A stretch of DNA of 64,000 bases, taken from contig NC_134031.1 in the NCBI RefSeq assembly GCF_964204645.1, positions 9,338,501 to 9,402,500 of the forward strand, in the 5' to 3' direction. The notes under the pieces are model-generated. The model saw only the letters and a list, made by a program, of their open reading frames with translations. It had not been told where the DNA came from and searched no databases. Position 1 is the stretch's first letter. Every line of letters begins with the position of its first letter. Origin of the DNA: Tubulanus polymorphus. Taxonomy: Eukaryota; Nemertea; Palaeonemertea; Tubulaniformes; Tubulanidae. Positions 10,918 to 19,932 of the stretch are shown one piece after another. Position numbers and translations under genes: made by a program.

Positions 10918-12101
10918 TCCGGGAGTTTTCTTCTTAAGAAATTGAGAGTTGGTTCCAATGGTATATTAGTGAACAAGGAAACAGCGTCGAAAGATATAAA
11001 TTTTTGTCCATTAGGTTTGAGATTTTTGAGTTTGTCTAAAAGATCCATATTGTGACGAATGTGAGAATCAGAAAAAGTACCCGGGGAGAGTACTTTAGCC
11101 AGATATTTGGAGAGCCGATATGATGGAGAATTGATATTAGAAATGATCGGTCTTAACGGTGAATTGGGTTTATGAATTTTTGGAAGACCATAAGCATAAG
11201 GAAGATTTGGAAGTCGAGAGTTAGATTTGGAGATGAAGTCCGAATGGTCAGGAAATTTCTTAGAGATGTTTTTTAAACCTAAATTAAAAGCTGATTGCAT
11301 CTTTTTCAAAGGGTTGTTTTTGATGGATTTGTAGAAATTGGAATCACCGAGAATAGCAATCATTTTAGAATTGTAATTGATCAAATCTTGAATAACAATT
11401 TTGCCGCCTTTATCAGCCTTGGAGATGCGGATGGTTTTGATGGATTTAAGTTCCTGGAGAGCAATCGAAAATCTCCGTGGAAAGAACTGACTAGATTGAC
11501 CTTGAAGGGTATTCCAAATGGTGTCCAAATTCATAAATATATAATTGTATTGAAAACTAGCCGTAGGAGATCTTTCCATACGTTCAACGAAATCCAAAAT
11601 GTGTTGTTTTCTATGCGGGAGAGAGAAATTTAATCCTAAACCGAGAACTTGAATTTGTGTTTTGGTTAATTTAGCCGAAGATAGATTGACAACATTATCA
11701 GTAGCGCAAAATTTGGTCCAAGGGCTGTTGTCGATTAATTTATTCAGAATGGAAGAGAAATGCGAATTTTTCTTTAGACGATGTACCGCGCAAAGATTCT
11801 TGATGCCCGAATGAAGGGAGTGCCAAAGGAAACCATCAGGTATATGGTGTCTGAGAAAACGTTCTGCTTGTCGCATTTTATAGAAATTAGAGTTGGTAGT
11901 TTCTTTTGCTTCCATAATGCAATGTCTTAGATGAGATCCTGCTTCATTGGAAAATGGTTGATCTGATTTGAATTTATTCAACCAATTCAGAGATTTAGGA
12001 GTAACCTGTTCTTGGAGACATTTTTGAAGAAATATGACGTTTTCTTTGGATTTGTGAGCTTTATAAGCAGCAGATTCGTATTTTCGAAAAGCAAAGATCA
12101 A
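10918..12101 (-). pseudogene. Penelope-like retroelement reverse transcriptase, 5' part, interrupted by Polinton copy A
   Basis: A leftward frame from ATG 12101 is open for about 390 residues before entering Polinton sequence. It contains SKADKGGKIVIQD, YGLPKIHKPNSPLRPIISN and FDAVSLFTNIPLEP, patterns typical of Penelope-like reverse transcriptases, where the last corresponds to the catalytic motif A aspartate. The rest of the RT, with the second catalytic region and the GIY-YIG domain, would lie beyond the left end of the Polinton. The insertion therefore disrupts an otherwise intact frame, so the retroelement was fairly young when hit. Confidence 0.85.
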
Positions 12102-12121
12102 ATGAGGATATAATAAATCAA

Positions 12122-12346
12122 AAACCGGCTAGTGGCGTAGCCAATCACGTTTGGAACACTGGTCATCGTTTTAATTTTGATAAAGCCGAAATTATTTATA
12201 CTTCCAGCAATTACACTAAACGCCACATAGTTGAGTCTGCCCTAATTACTCGTCACTCAGATATTAGTACCAATTTAAATAATGGCTTTTCTCCGCATAA
12301 TTCCCTTCTTTCTAAGTATATTTCTTCATGCCTTGCCAGACACTAA
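12122..12346 (+). pseudogene. C-terminal fragment of a Penelope-like element (GIY-YIG endonuclease tail)
   Basis: A rightward 74-residue frame reads VANHVWNTGHRFNFDKAEII, then TKRHIVESALI, and stops at TAA 12344-12346. This matches the usual end of Penelope-like proteins, where H..TGH and a glutamate-containing R..E.AL segment close the GIY-YIG nuclease domain. It lies head-to-head with the leftward RT piece at 10918-12101, an inverted arrangement seen in rearranged Penelope-like copies. Only the tail is present, so it is not functional on its own. Confidence 0.7.
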
Positions 12347-12423
12347 TTATTTACTCACTCACCAATTTACTCAATTAACCTGTCCTCCTCTGTATATATA
12401 CCCCTGTTTTAAGTCTATTTCTC

Positions 12424-12466
12424 ACACCTGACGATGATCTCTAGGGTGAGATCGTAACGTCGTGTC
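12424..12466 (+). ncRNA. hammerhead-ribozyme-like motif of the Penelope-like element
   Basis: Downstream of the GIY-YIG tail: ACCTGACGATGATCTCTAGG, then GTGAGATCGTAACGTCGTG. CUGACGA fits the hammerhead CUGANGA core box, GATCTC and GAGATC form stem II, and a cleavage-site-like CGUC follows. Penelope-like elements are known to carry such motifs in their terminal repeats. The second core box reads GUAAC where GAAAC is expected, so activity is doubtful. Confidence 0.5.
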
Positions 12467-12593
12467 TTTTAAATATTTTAGATTTAATAAATAAATTCTT
12501 GTTTTTAAATTCTTTTAATCTGTAAATAGTGGGATTTTATCTTATTATCCGTTCACCACGTTTGAGTGTGGTTATCGTTCTATTTTGTTAATT

Positions 12594-12905
12594 TATGCTT
12601 GAATTGATAATTGATGTGACAAGAAACGTGCGGTAGATTTCGGAAAGAGGACTTAGAAAAACATGTCGGCTCTTTGAATGGGGCTCAATTTTCGATGTTT
12701 ACGGCCCGACAGTGCTTTTGTAACGATGATTCTTCGAAATACGCACAGGGTATTTGTAGATCGAATTGAGCTGAATGATATCAGATGGATTGTATCGACA
12801 ACAGCGTCAAGGTAACAAAGCCTTTGTTCTTTTAGTAAAAATAGTGTGGAAGAAAATAATAATAATAAATATAGCTGCAAAGCAGCGATAACGGGTTTTC
12901 TGCAC
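12594..12905. repeat. interspersed repeat, paralogue of 39718-40010
   Basis: The segment from TGCTTGAATTGATAAT to GGGTTTTCTG matches 39718-40010 over its whole length with scattered substitutions, including TTTACGGCCCGACAG and TAGTGTGGAAGAAAATAAT. At 39978 the paralogue runs into a 51-bp minisatellite; here only one unit-like stretch is present. No coding potential is evident. Confidence 0.7.
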
Positions 12906-12926
12906 AGTCTTAGAATCCTGTTCAAC

Positions 12927-13180
12927 GGTGGATTTCAACAAAGCATTTGATAAGGCTCAACATCAGCCATTACTGAACAGGCTATTAGGAAACAGTATCA
13001 ATGATAGGTCGCCCAAATGGCTCAGCAGTTATCTCTGAACGGAAACTTGTAACCGAAATCAACGGAACGCCTCATCTTGGAATGAGACGGTCTAACTAGT
13101 GGAGTCACGCAAGGTAGTATCCTAAGTCGTCTTCTGTTTAATGTCCTGACAAATGACATACACAGTAATCCAAAATATAC
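12927..13180 (+). pseudogene. LINE reverse transcriptase fragment
   Basis: The + strand encodes VDFNKAFDKAQHQPLLNRLL, a palm motif A region, and further on, in another frame, SGVTQGSILSRLLFNVL, the conserved motif ahead of the catalytic F/YADD. Stops and frame changes lie between them, and the catalytic box itself is missing. It is a short decayed piece of a non-LTR retrotransposon of the broad CR1/RTE/Jockey type. Confidence 0.7.
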
Positions 13181-13235
13181 CAGACCGAGTAAATTTCCAA
13201 AACAACCTTAACACACTGTTCGACCAAAAACGTAA
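13181..13235 (+). repeat. LINE-associated tail sequence, direct repeat of 16312-16385
   Basis: ATACCAGACCGAGTAAATTT and the following CTTAACAC.CTGTTCGACC recur at 16322-16380 with a few changes. The two copies bracket the minisatellite and repeat block 13236-16307, so that block either inserted into, or expanded within, one ancestral sequence. Confidence 0.65.
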
Positions 13236-13436
13236 TGTTCCGACAAAACCACAGGCGACAAAACCAAAATTATGAATTGTCGCGGGCGATAAAACCACAA
13301 TAATGAATTGTCGCGGGCGTTAAAACCAAAATATTGAATTGTTGCGGGCGATAAAACCAAAATAATGAATTGTCACGGACGACAAAAACAAACTATTGAA
13401 TTGTTGCGTGCGACAAAACCAAAATAATGAATTGTC
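13236..13436. repeat. 31-bp minisatellite array 1
   Basis: About six copies of a 31-bp unit containing TGAATTGTCGCGGGCGA and TAAAACCAAAAT. In many units of the family the core TTGTCGC-GG-GCGACAA is a perfect inverted repeat; here several units are diverged. Confidence 0.9.
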
Positions 13437-14154
13437 AAAACTCACCACAATCATAGACGATGTCATGAACTACAACTTTGCAATGGATCATGGTAACAAA
13501 CTATGTCTAGGTACCAATCTAATAAGGAAAAACTAAGCTTTTCTACTATTCAACGCCCCCTGGTGACTATTTGTAATAACTAATGTCCTTAAAAACTCAC
13601 CACAATCATAGACGATGTCATGAACTACAACTTTGCCATTGATCATGGTAACAAAATATGCCTTGGTACAAATATAATATAGCGATACTAAGTTATTGTA
13701 TTATTCAACGCCCCCTGATGGCCACATACAAAAACCAATGACCTTGAAACTCACCAAAATCATAGAACACGTTATGGGCTACAACTTTCCAATTGAATAT
13801 AGTAACACAATATGCTTAGGTATCAATTAATTGTGGAAAAACATTTTCCCACCTACGAATGAGTACTGATGACACCAAGATGGCCGCCAATTGCGTCATA
13901 ATTGGCTGATCAAAAATACCTGTCCCAGGTATAAAACATCCCTCTCTAAAGAATATCCATCAGCAATTGCAATGAGAAATGGCAAACCAGTAGGAAGCTA
14001 CAGGACCTAGAATTCTGGCCAAAATTGACATTTTTGGGCACTAAAAAGGTCATAGGACGGCCTTCTTGAGTCAGATCGACCCAATTTTCTTATGCTGATG
14101 GGCCTTTGGTAGATTCAAATATAAACGAAATATCAAGGTAATTGATCAAAGCGT
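13437..14154 (+). repeat. copy of interspersed repeat family with units of about 170 bp
   Basis: Tandem, diverged units each running from CTCACCACAATCATAGA through CAACTTTGCAAT and TATGCCTTGGTA to ATTCAACGCCCCCTGGTG, followed by a unique end part (GATGGCCGCCAATTGCGTCA and CAGTAGGAAGCTACAGGACC). The same modules occur at 14819-16077 and, inverted, at 55990-60745. No coding frame. Confidence 0.85.
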
Positions 14155-14818
14155 CTTAAAAATTTTCTTCGGGCGACGAAACCAAAATAATGAATTGTCG
14201 CGGGCGCCCAAAAACAAAATATAAAACCAAAATAATGAATTGTCGCGGGCGAAAAAACCAAAATAATGAATTGTCGCTGGAGATAAAACCAAAGTAATGA
14301 ATTGTCGTGGGCGATAAAACCAAAATATTGAATTGTCGCGGGCGACAAAACCAAACTAATGAATTGTCGCGGGCGACAAAACCAAAAAAAGAATTGTGGG
14401 GGCAACAAAACCAAAATAATGAATTGTCGTGGGCGACAAAACCAAAATGGTGAATTGTCCAGGCGACAAAACCAAAATAATGAATTGTCGAGGGCGATAA
14501 AACCAAAATGATGAATTGTCTCGGGCGACAAAACCAAAATAATGAATTGTCGCGGGCGATAAAACCAAAATAATGAAGTATCGCGGCGATAAAACCAAAA
14601 TATTGAATTGTCGCGGGCGATTAAACCAAAATATTGAATTGTCGCGGGCGACAAAACCAAAAAAAAATTGTCGCGGGCGACTAAAACAAAATATAAAACC
14701 AATTGAATTGTCGCAGCGATAAAACCAAAATAATGAATTGTCGCGGACGACAAAAACAAAATATTGAATTGTTGCGTGCGACAAAACCAGAATAATGAAT
14801 TGTCGCGGGAGACAAAAC
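14155..14818. repeat. 31-bp minisatellite array 2
   Basis: About 21 units of the 31-bp repeat. Because 31 is one more than a multiple of three, a minus-strand frame cycles through all phases and stays open in more than one frame, giving illusory 31-residue repeat proteins. Some units are truncated (CAAAATATAAAACC junctions). Confidence 0.95.
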
Positions 14819-16077
14819 CAAACTAGGGGTCCAGGGACACCATGCTCACTTGGGAAGTGGTTTCAAATGCTCAACAATCTAACAATTTCAATACATAACG
14901 CCCTCTAGTGACCATATACAAAAACCAATGACCTTGAAACCAACTACAATCATAGAACATGTGAGCAGCTTTGAATTGGTAATTGATTGTGATAACAAAA
15001 TATGCCTCGTTACCAATTTAATATGGAAATACTAAGCCATTCTACTATTCAACGCCCCCTGGTGACTATATGGAATAACTAATGTCCTTAAAAACCCACA
15101 ACAATCATAGACGATGTCATGAACTACAACTTTGCAATGGATCATGGTAACAAACTATGCCTAGGTACCAATCTAATAAGGAAAAACTAAGCTTTTCTAC
15201 TATTCAACGCCCCCTGGTGACTATATGGATTAACTAATGTCCTTAAAAACTCACCACAATCATAGGCGATGTCATGAACTACAACTTTGCAATTGATCAT
15301 GCCAACAAAATATGCCTTGGTACAAATATAATTTAGCAATACTAAGTTATTGTATTATTCAACGCCCCCTGATGGCCACATACAAAAACCAATGGCCTTG
15401 AAACTCACCAAAATCATAGAACACGTTATGGGCTACAACTTTCCAATTGAATATAGTAACACAATATGCTTAGGTATCAATTTAATGTGGAAAAACCTTT
15501 TCCCACCTACGAATGAGTACTGATGACACCAAGATGGCCGCCAATTGCGTCATAATTGGCTGATCAAAAATACCTGTCCCAGGTATAAAACATCCCTCTC
15601 TAAAGAATACCCATCAGCAATTGCAATGAGAAATGGCAAACCAGTAGGAAGCTACAGGACCTAGAATTCTGGCCAAAATTGACATTTTTGGGCACTAAAA
15701 AGGTCATCTTGAGTCAGATCGACCAAATTTGCTTATGCTGATGGGCCTTTGGTAGATTCAAATATAAACGAAAGATCAAGGTAATTGATCAAAGCGTCTT
15801 CAAAATTTCCCACGAAAACTTCGAAAATGTTCAAAAAGTGCTGATTATGGCAAACAACAATGGCTGCCAGTCGACCATCTTGAATCTGACAGGGCCAGTT
15901 TTTGGGCTGACGATGTGTCTAGGGTAGATACATGTATAAACCAAATATCAAGACATTACCTTGAAGCGTCTTCAAAACTTCCCGAAATAACTGGATTCCG
16001 TCTATGGACGGACGGACGGATGGACGAAATGTGAACGCAATAGCCCGCTGGGACTAAAGTCCCAAGTGGACTGAAAA
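14819..16077 (+). repeat. near-complete copy of the interspersed repeat family
   Basis: Begins AACTAGGGGTCCAGGGACAC and ends CTGGGACTAAAGTCCCAAGT. Between these lie three to four units of about 170 bp with ATTCAACGCCCCCTGGTGAC and a 600-bp distal module. The same two ends appear, inverted, at 60745 and 55995, so these are probably the family boundaries. No protein is encoded; it behaves like a non-autonomous element. Confidence 0.8.
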
Positions 16078-16307
16078 AGAATTGTCGCGGGTGATAAACC
16101 CAAATATTGGATTGTCGCGGGCGACAAAACCAACCTAATGAATTGTTGCGGGCGATAAAACCAAACTAATGAATTGTCGCGGGCGATAAAACAAAAATAT
16201 TGAATTGTCACGGGCGATAAAACCAAATAATGAATTGTCTCGGGCGACAAATACAAAATATTGAATTGTCACGTGCGACAAAACCAAAATAACGAATTGT
16301 CGCACAG
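16078..16307. repeat. 31-bp minisatellite array 3
   Basis: About seven units of the same 31-bp repeat, starting immediately after the interspersed repeat at 16077. Confidence 0.9.
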
Positions 16308-16406
16308 TACACAGTAATCCAAGATATACCAGACCGAGTAAATTTCCAAAACGACCTTAACACGCTGTTCGACCACAAAACTTAATGATCCGACAAGAAA
16401 ATCTTG
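16308..16406 (+). repeat. LINE-tail repeat copy, left flank of Polinton copy B
   Basis: Diverged copy of 13160-13245. It merges into GTTCGACCACAAAACTTAAT, similar to the low-complexity sequence on the other side of the Polinton (35217 onward), so the Polinton split one pre-existing stretch. Confidence 0.6.
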
Positions 16407-16412
16407 TACGCT
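16407..16412. other. target site duplication TACGCT (left)
   Basis: TACGCT immediately precedes the terminal AGTAATAGGGG and is repeated exactly at 35211-35216. Six-base duplications are the hallmark of Polinton integration. Confidence 0.95.
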
Positions 16413-16826
16413 AGTAATAGGGGTTTAGTTGTTTCATACCAAAGGTCGAAAGGTCGAGCCCATTAAAAAACAAAATATTAAAAGTAATTAAAAAACTATA
16501 ATATATTTTCATAACCGCGTGCATTTTATATCAAAACTAAATATTTATTCTAAGATATCAATAATATAAAAAGCATATTGTATTAAATCAATTGGTCGCT
16601 CCACTTCGCTACCGCTCCGCTCCGCGACCAATTGATTTAATTACGATACACAAATTCAAATAATCAAATATATTCAAATGATAATAATTATTCTATTATT
16701 CTATTATTCAACTGAAATGCACGCGGTTATGAAAATATATTATAGTTTTTTAATTACTTTTAATATATGTTATTAATGAACTCGATCATTAAACCTTTGA
16801 TATGAAACAACTAAACCCCTATTACT
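16413..16826. repeat. left terminal palindrome of copy B
   Basis: Begins AGTAATAGGGGTTTAGTTG and ends CAACTAAACCCCTATTACT. Outer arms of about 110 bp are inverted copies; the apex is a 17-bp stem (16583-16599 with 16624-16640) around a 24-base GC-rich loop. The middle stretches are AT-rich and not complementary. Confidence 0.92.
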
Positions 16827-16997
16827 CTTAAAATATTCATATATATATGAATAACATTTAAATCATTGAACTTCTAAAATCAATTTTAATAAAAAATATA
16901 GTATTAAAATGGAAGCAAATAAGTACTACTGCCCAACATGTAATATCGATATAGATAAATCCCAAAAAGCAAGACACAATAAAACTAGAACACATTT
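16413..16997. repeat. left terminal inverted repeat of copy B (585 bp)
   Basis: Inverted match to 34626-35210 with about two mismatches, seen near 16643-16648 and 16677-16685. The repeat ends inside a zinc-finger coding sequence, at ACACATTT, where the two ends diverge abruptly. Confidence 0.95.
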
Positions 16998-17082
16998 GTT
17001 TTTAGTCCAGTTGGTTAAAGCAAAGACATTTATCGAATTAAGGAACTCAACATATAGTGAAAAATATGTTGAATCGTTATAA
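16909..17082 (+). pseudogene. chimeric remnant: start of polymerase zinc finger joined to HNH-gene tail
   Basis: The frame opens with MEANKYYCPTCNIDIDKSQK exactly as the polymerase gene at the other end, because the terminal inverted repeat includes its first 29 codons. After the repeat ends the frame continues LVQLVKAKTFIELRNSTYSE and stops at 17082. This tail resembles the C-terminus of the HNH protein at 18352-19026 (QLTKAKKFIDQW..NEQYVEE). It is probably a product of the inverted repeat boundary cutting into an older HNH gene. A 57-residue product with a single incomplete finger is unlikely to be useful. Confidence 0.65.
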
Positions 17083-18351
17083 ACGCCTGATAATACTCAG
17101 CTATATAGTTGGTTGTATTAGCTCTAGTAAACATATGTTACCAGCTTATATTTCAATTGTAAAGAGTTAATTAATTTCATTAATCTAAATGCCTTTATTA
17201 TTGATTTTTTTTTCAACTTCAACGCGTTGTGTATACGGCGAACGTTAGCGAATCACAAATCTCATAATTTACAAGTCTCAACACACTTGTTCTAGATGTT
17301 TATACTAGAAAATGATTCTATTTTAACCTATATACATTCAATGTATAGAGCCATAGAATAAATCTATAAATTCACAGCTGTTACAGTTGTTACTATGACG
17401 ACGAGACATTATGACACATCATAATCAGAAACGTGTAGAATATTCTAGAAAGACGCACCGGAACTAGATGACGTGGCAAGAAATGAACATACGCTGTAAC
17501 ATAATGCTCAGGATATTCTATCTCTCGAAACGAAATTAGGAGTTTATAGTTTACAATTCTAAATCTAAATGTAAGTACTGTTTGTTGTAGTTATTAGGGC
17601 TATTAAATATGAAACCTTTAGATATATTTAAGTGTATTTAGTATATCTTTTAGATGGCTAGAGTTGCCGCTAATATCTTTTAGATTAATAAAACGCCATA
17701 CGCATCAAGAAGTGATAGAGAAACTCAAGATACTCTTTCTGACTGAGGAATCAACAGCAATGGATATCAAACCAATAGAATCACCAAAAGATCGACGAAG
17801 AAACTATATAAGAATTTCAAAAACATTAAGACTCCAATGATTAAGTTTAACATTTGTTGATGTAGTTAAATATTTACCAGCAATTGAAAAAATGTTTGTA
17901 ATTATAAATTGTATTTATAGAAATCAAATGATGTATTGGAAGAAACGGCCGAACAACTTGTATAATGTATTGTGTAAATCTGATTGGTGAATTTTTATGT
18001 TCGGTCGTTTCTATTTTACAGTATGAATATATAATTATGATTAACGCATGCGCATTAAGCAAAAACGCTCCTATAAGAGCGGTTTGCCTAATGCGAACAC
18101 GTTTTGATATTTTATATCGGTCGTTTCTATTTTACAGAATTTACAGTATGAATATATAATTATGATTCACGCATGCACATTAAGCAAAAACGCTCCTATA
18201 AGAGCGGTTTGCCCAGTGGTATTATTTAGATATCAAGGAATCGAAACAACTTATCAAAAGCAGCGAGGAATGAAAAAGTATGACGTTGATCGAAGAAATG
18301 GAAGAGGATTCTAAAATATTAACCAATTTAGTAAAAAAATATGTATAATAA
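17083..18351. other. long AT-rich leader region of copy B
   Basis: About 1.27 kb with no convincing gene. A sequence like the HNH 3' end (GATATCAAGGAATCGAAAC) recurs at 18230-18256, and a 22-codon frame (MTLIEEMEEDSKILTNLVKK) sits at 18281-18349 just before the HNH start. A duplicated hairpin-bearing repeat is annotated separately. The remainder looks like decayed genes. Confidence 0.5.
18001..18213 (+). repeat. duplicated segment of about 95 bp with a GCTC..GAGC hairpin
   Basis: 18001-18092 and 18118-18213 are near-identical direct copies: TCGTTTCTATTTTACAG, TATGAATATATAATTATGAT, then CGCTCCTATAAGAGCGGTTT. The last contains a 5-bp stem, CGCTC/GAGCG. In each copy it is followed by GCC. It could be a regulatory or processing signal ahead of the rightward genes, or a small repeat. 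Confidence 0.6.
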
Positions 18352-19026
18352 ATGGAACCAGAACAACCACAAATTATCAATATTACAAATAACACTGGCG
18401 TTATAAACATATATTACAAAAAGTGTTCTAAATGTGAATTAAATAAATCATTAACAGAATTTAGTAAGCGTAAGATTAGCAAAGATGGTTTTCAATATTA
18501 CTGTAAAACTTGCATTAAACTATATACCAAACAATATCGAGAAGATAATAGAGAATCTTATAATGATTATATGACAGAATATATGAGAGAAAGATATCAA
18601 ACAGATCTTAATTTTAGATTGAAACAATGCTTAAGGACTAGATTAACACAATTATTCAACAAAGAAACATATTCAGAAACACTATCTAATTTATTGGGTT
18701 GTTCAGATGAATTTCTCAAATCATGGATTATATATCAATTCGATGATAAAATGAATATAGATAATTATGGTGAATACTTTCATATTGATCATGTGTTGCC
18801 GATTTCTAAATTTAACATGAATGATGAATACAATAAAAAACTTATTTGGAATTGGAAAAATTTAAGACCTTTAGAAAAGAAAGAAAATCAAACCAAATCT
18901 AATAAACTAGATTTACAGTTATATTCAGAACAGTTAACAAAGGCAAAGAAATTTATTGATCAATGGAACAATAATCCAAATAATGAACAATACGTTGAGG
19001 AATTTGATATCAAGGATCCGAAATGA
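18352..19026 (+). CDS. HNH endonuclease
   Basis: 224 residues starting at ATG 18352 in an AATAAATG context. The N-terminal part has a zinc-knuckle-like CSKCELNKSLTEFSKRK..YYCKTC; the C-terminal part has HIDHVLPISKFN and WNWKNLRPLEKKENQTKSNK, matching the His-(Asp/Asn)-His metal-finger fold of HNH nucleases common in large DNA viruses and phages. Such nucleases cut double-stranded DNA and often spread as homing genes. This one is open and full length for its type. Fragments of its tail are found at 17000-17082 and 18230-18256, so more than one HNH copy has lived here. It is not a core Polinton gene, which suggests acquisition. Confidence 0.85.
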   Translation: MEPEQPQIINITNNTGVINIYYKKCSKCELNKSLTEFSKRKISKDGFQYYCKTCIKLYTKQYREDNRESYNDYMTEYMRERYQTDLNFRLKQCLRTRLTQLFNKETYSETLSNLLGCSDEFLKSWIIYQFDDKMNIDNYGEYFHIDHVLPISKFNMNDEYNKKLIWNWKNLRPLEKKENQTKSNKLDLQLYSEQLTKAKKFIDQWNNNPNNEQYVEEFDIKDPK

Positions 19027-19329
19027 CTTATCTGGACAGTTATAACTACTGCTCCTAATAGATAAACAAAAGTAGTGAGATATCAAATCCTAATTTAAAT
19101 AAAAAGTATTTAAAAAACAATAACTTCAACTAGCTTGTGAATTCTATTATATTTTTAATATTTTCTTTTCAAAAAGAGAATACTTTATATTTTGAATAGA
19201 TCCGAATAGAAATTCTTTAAATTCAAATAGCTAGTATCAGTAGTCAATACTAGAATTCTTTAACTTTAACTAGCTAGTATCATTTTATAATACTTATAAT
19301 ACTATTCTTATTAAATTTCTCTAATATAA
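19027..19329 (+). promoter_or_regulatory. intergenic region with duplicated promoter-like box
   Basis: Two similar boxes, AAATTCTTTAAATTCAAATAGCTAGTATCA near 19211-19240 (given here only as landmark; key parts are ATTCTTTAA and AGCTAGTATCA) and a second at 19253-19285, precede the start at 19330, which lies in TAATATAAATG. Copy C resumes similarity exactly at the second AGTATCATTTTATAATAC. Probably promoter or leader sequence for the integrase/ATPase cluster. Confidence 0.45.
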
Positions 19330-19932
19330 ATGTCAAAGAAATCTAATAAGAATAGTATTGATATTGAAAAAACATTAGATGATTTAGGTATTAGTGATAA
19401 TAAGGATACAGTTGTTTCTAATTCTATTCAAGTTAATAACAATATAGATTATGAATACTATTTATATTGTAAGCATCATCTAGAACTATTGATTGCTGGC
19501 GGGAAATCTAAGGACTTCTTAGGAAAAATAATAACTTTTCAAGAACTAGACTCTATGAAACCCGATAAAGTAATAAAATATTTTAAGATTTATGAAGAGG
19601 CAAGATTATCTAAAATAAATGATTCTATTTCGAATGGTATTGTCAAATGTTATTCTAAGTTATGTAACCAGTTAATACCAATTGATGATGAAAATAAATT
19701 ATATAATGATTTGAAAAATGACTATTTAGTTATGACTGAATTACAAAAATGGGTCGGTTATGCTTCATTTCAATTAGGATCGGTTATGACATTGATTTCT
19801 ACTGGAGTTATAACATTTTCGAATATCAAGCCTATGGAATATAAATCAGGTAAGAACGAAACAGATGTACTACAACCAAACATCGAAACAGAAAATGAAT
19901 CAGAACAAAAATTAACTAAAATAAATGAGTGA
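19330..19932 (+). CDS. 200-residue Polinton protein of unknown function
   Basis: Starts MSKKSNKNSIDIEKTLDDLG and has an acidic, helical body with YEYYLYCKHHLELLIAGGKS, then a conserved LQKWVGYASFQLGSVMTLIS segment that could be membrane-associated, and a hydrophilic C-terminus. The stop overlaps the next start (ATGAGTGA at 19925), indicating coupled expression. Copy C has the same-length frame with two nonsense codons (40604-41206). The context, a cluster with integrase and ATPase, suggests a role in replication or packaging, but no motif supports a specific function. Confidence 0.7.
   Translation: MSKKSNKNSIDIEKTLDDLGISDNKDTVVSNSIQVNNNIDYEYYLYCKHHLELLIAGGKSKDFLGKIITFQELDSMKPDKVIKYFKIYEEARLSKINDSISNGIVKCYSKLCNQLIPIDDENKLYNDLKNDYLVMTELQKWVGYASFQLGSVMTLISTGVITFSNIKPMEYKSGKNETDVLQPNIETENESEQKLTKINE

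Noticed and set aside
14133-14784. Several minus-strand frames encoding aromatic repeats such as FWFYRPRQFIILVLSPATIH
   Set aside because: They follow the 31-bp minisatellite, which is one base more than a multiple of three, so several phases stay open by chance. The same applies to 36988-38583 and 16002-16256.
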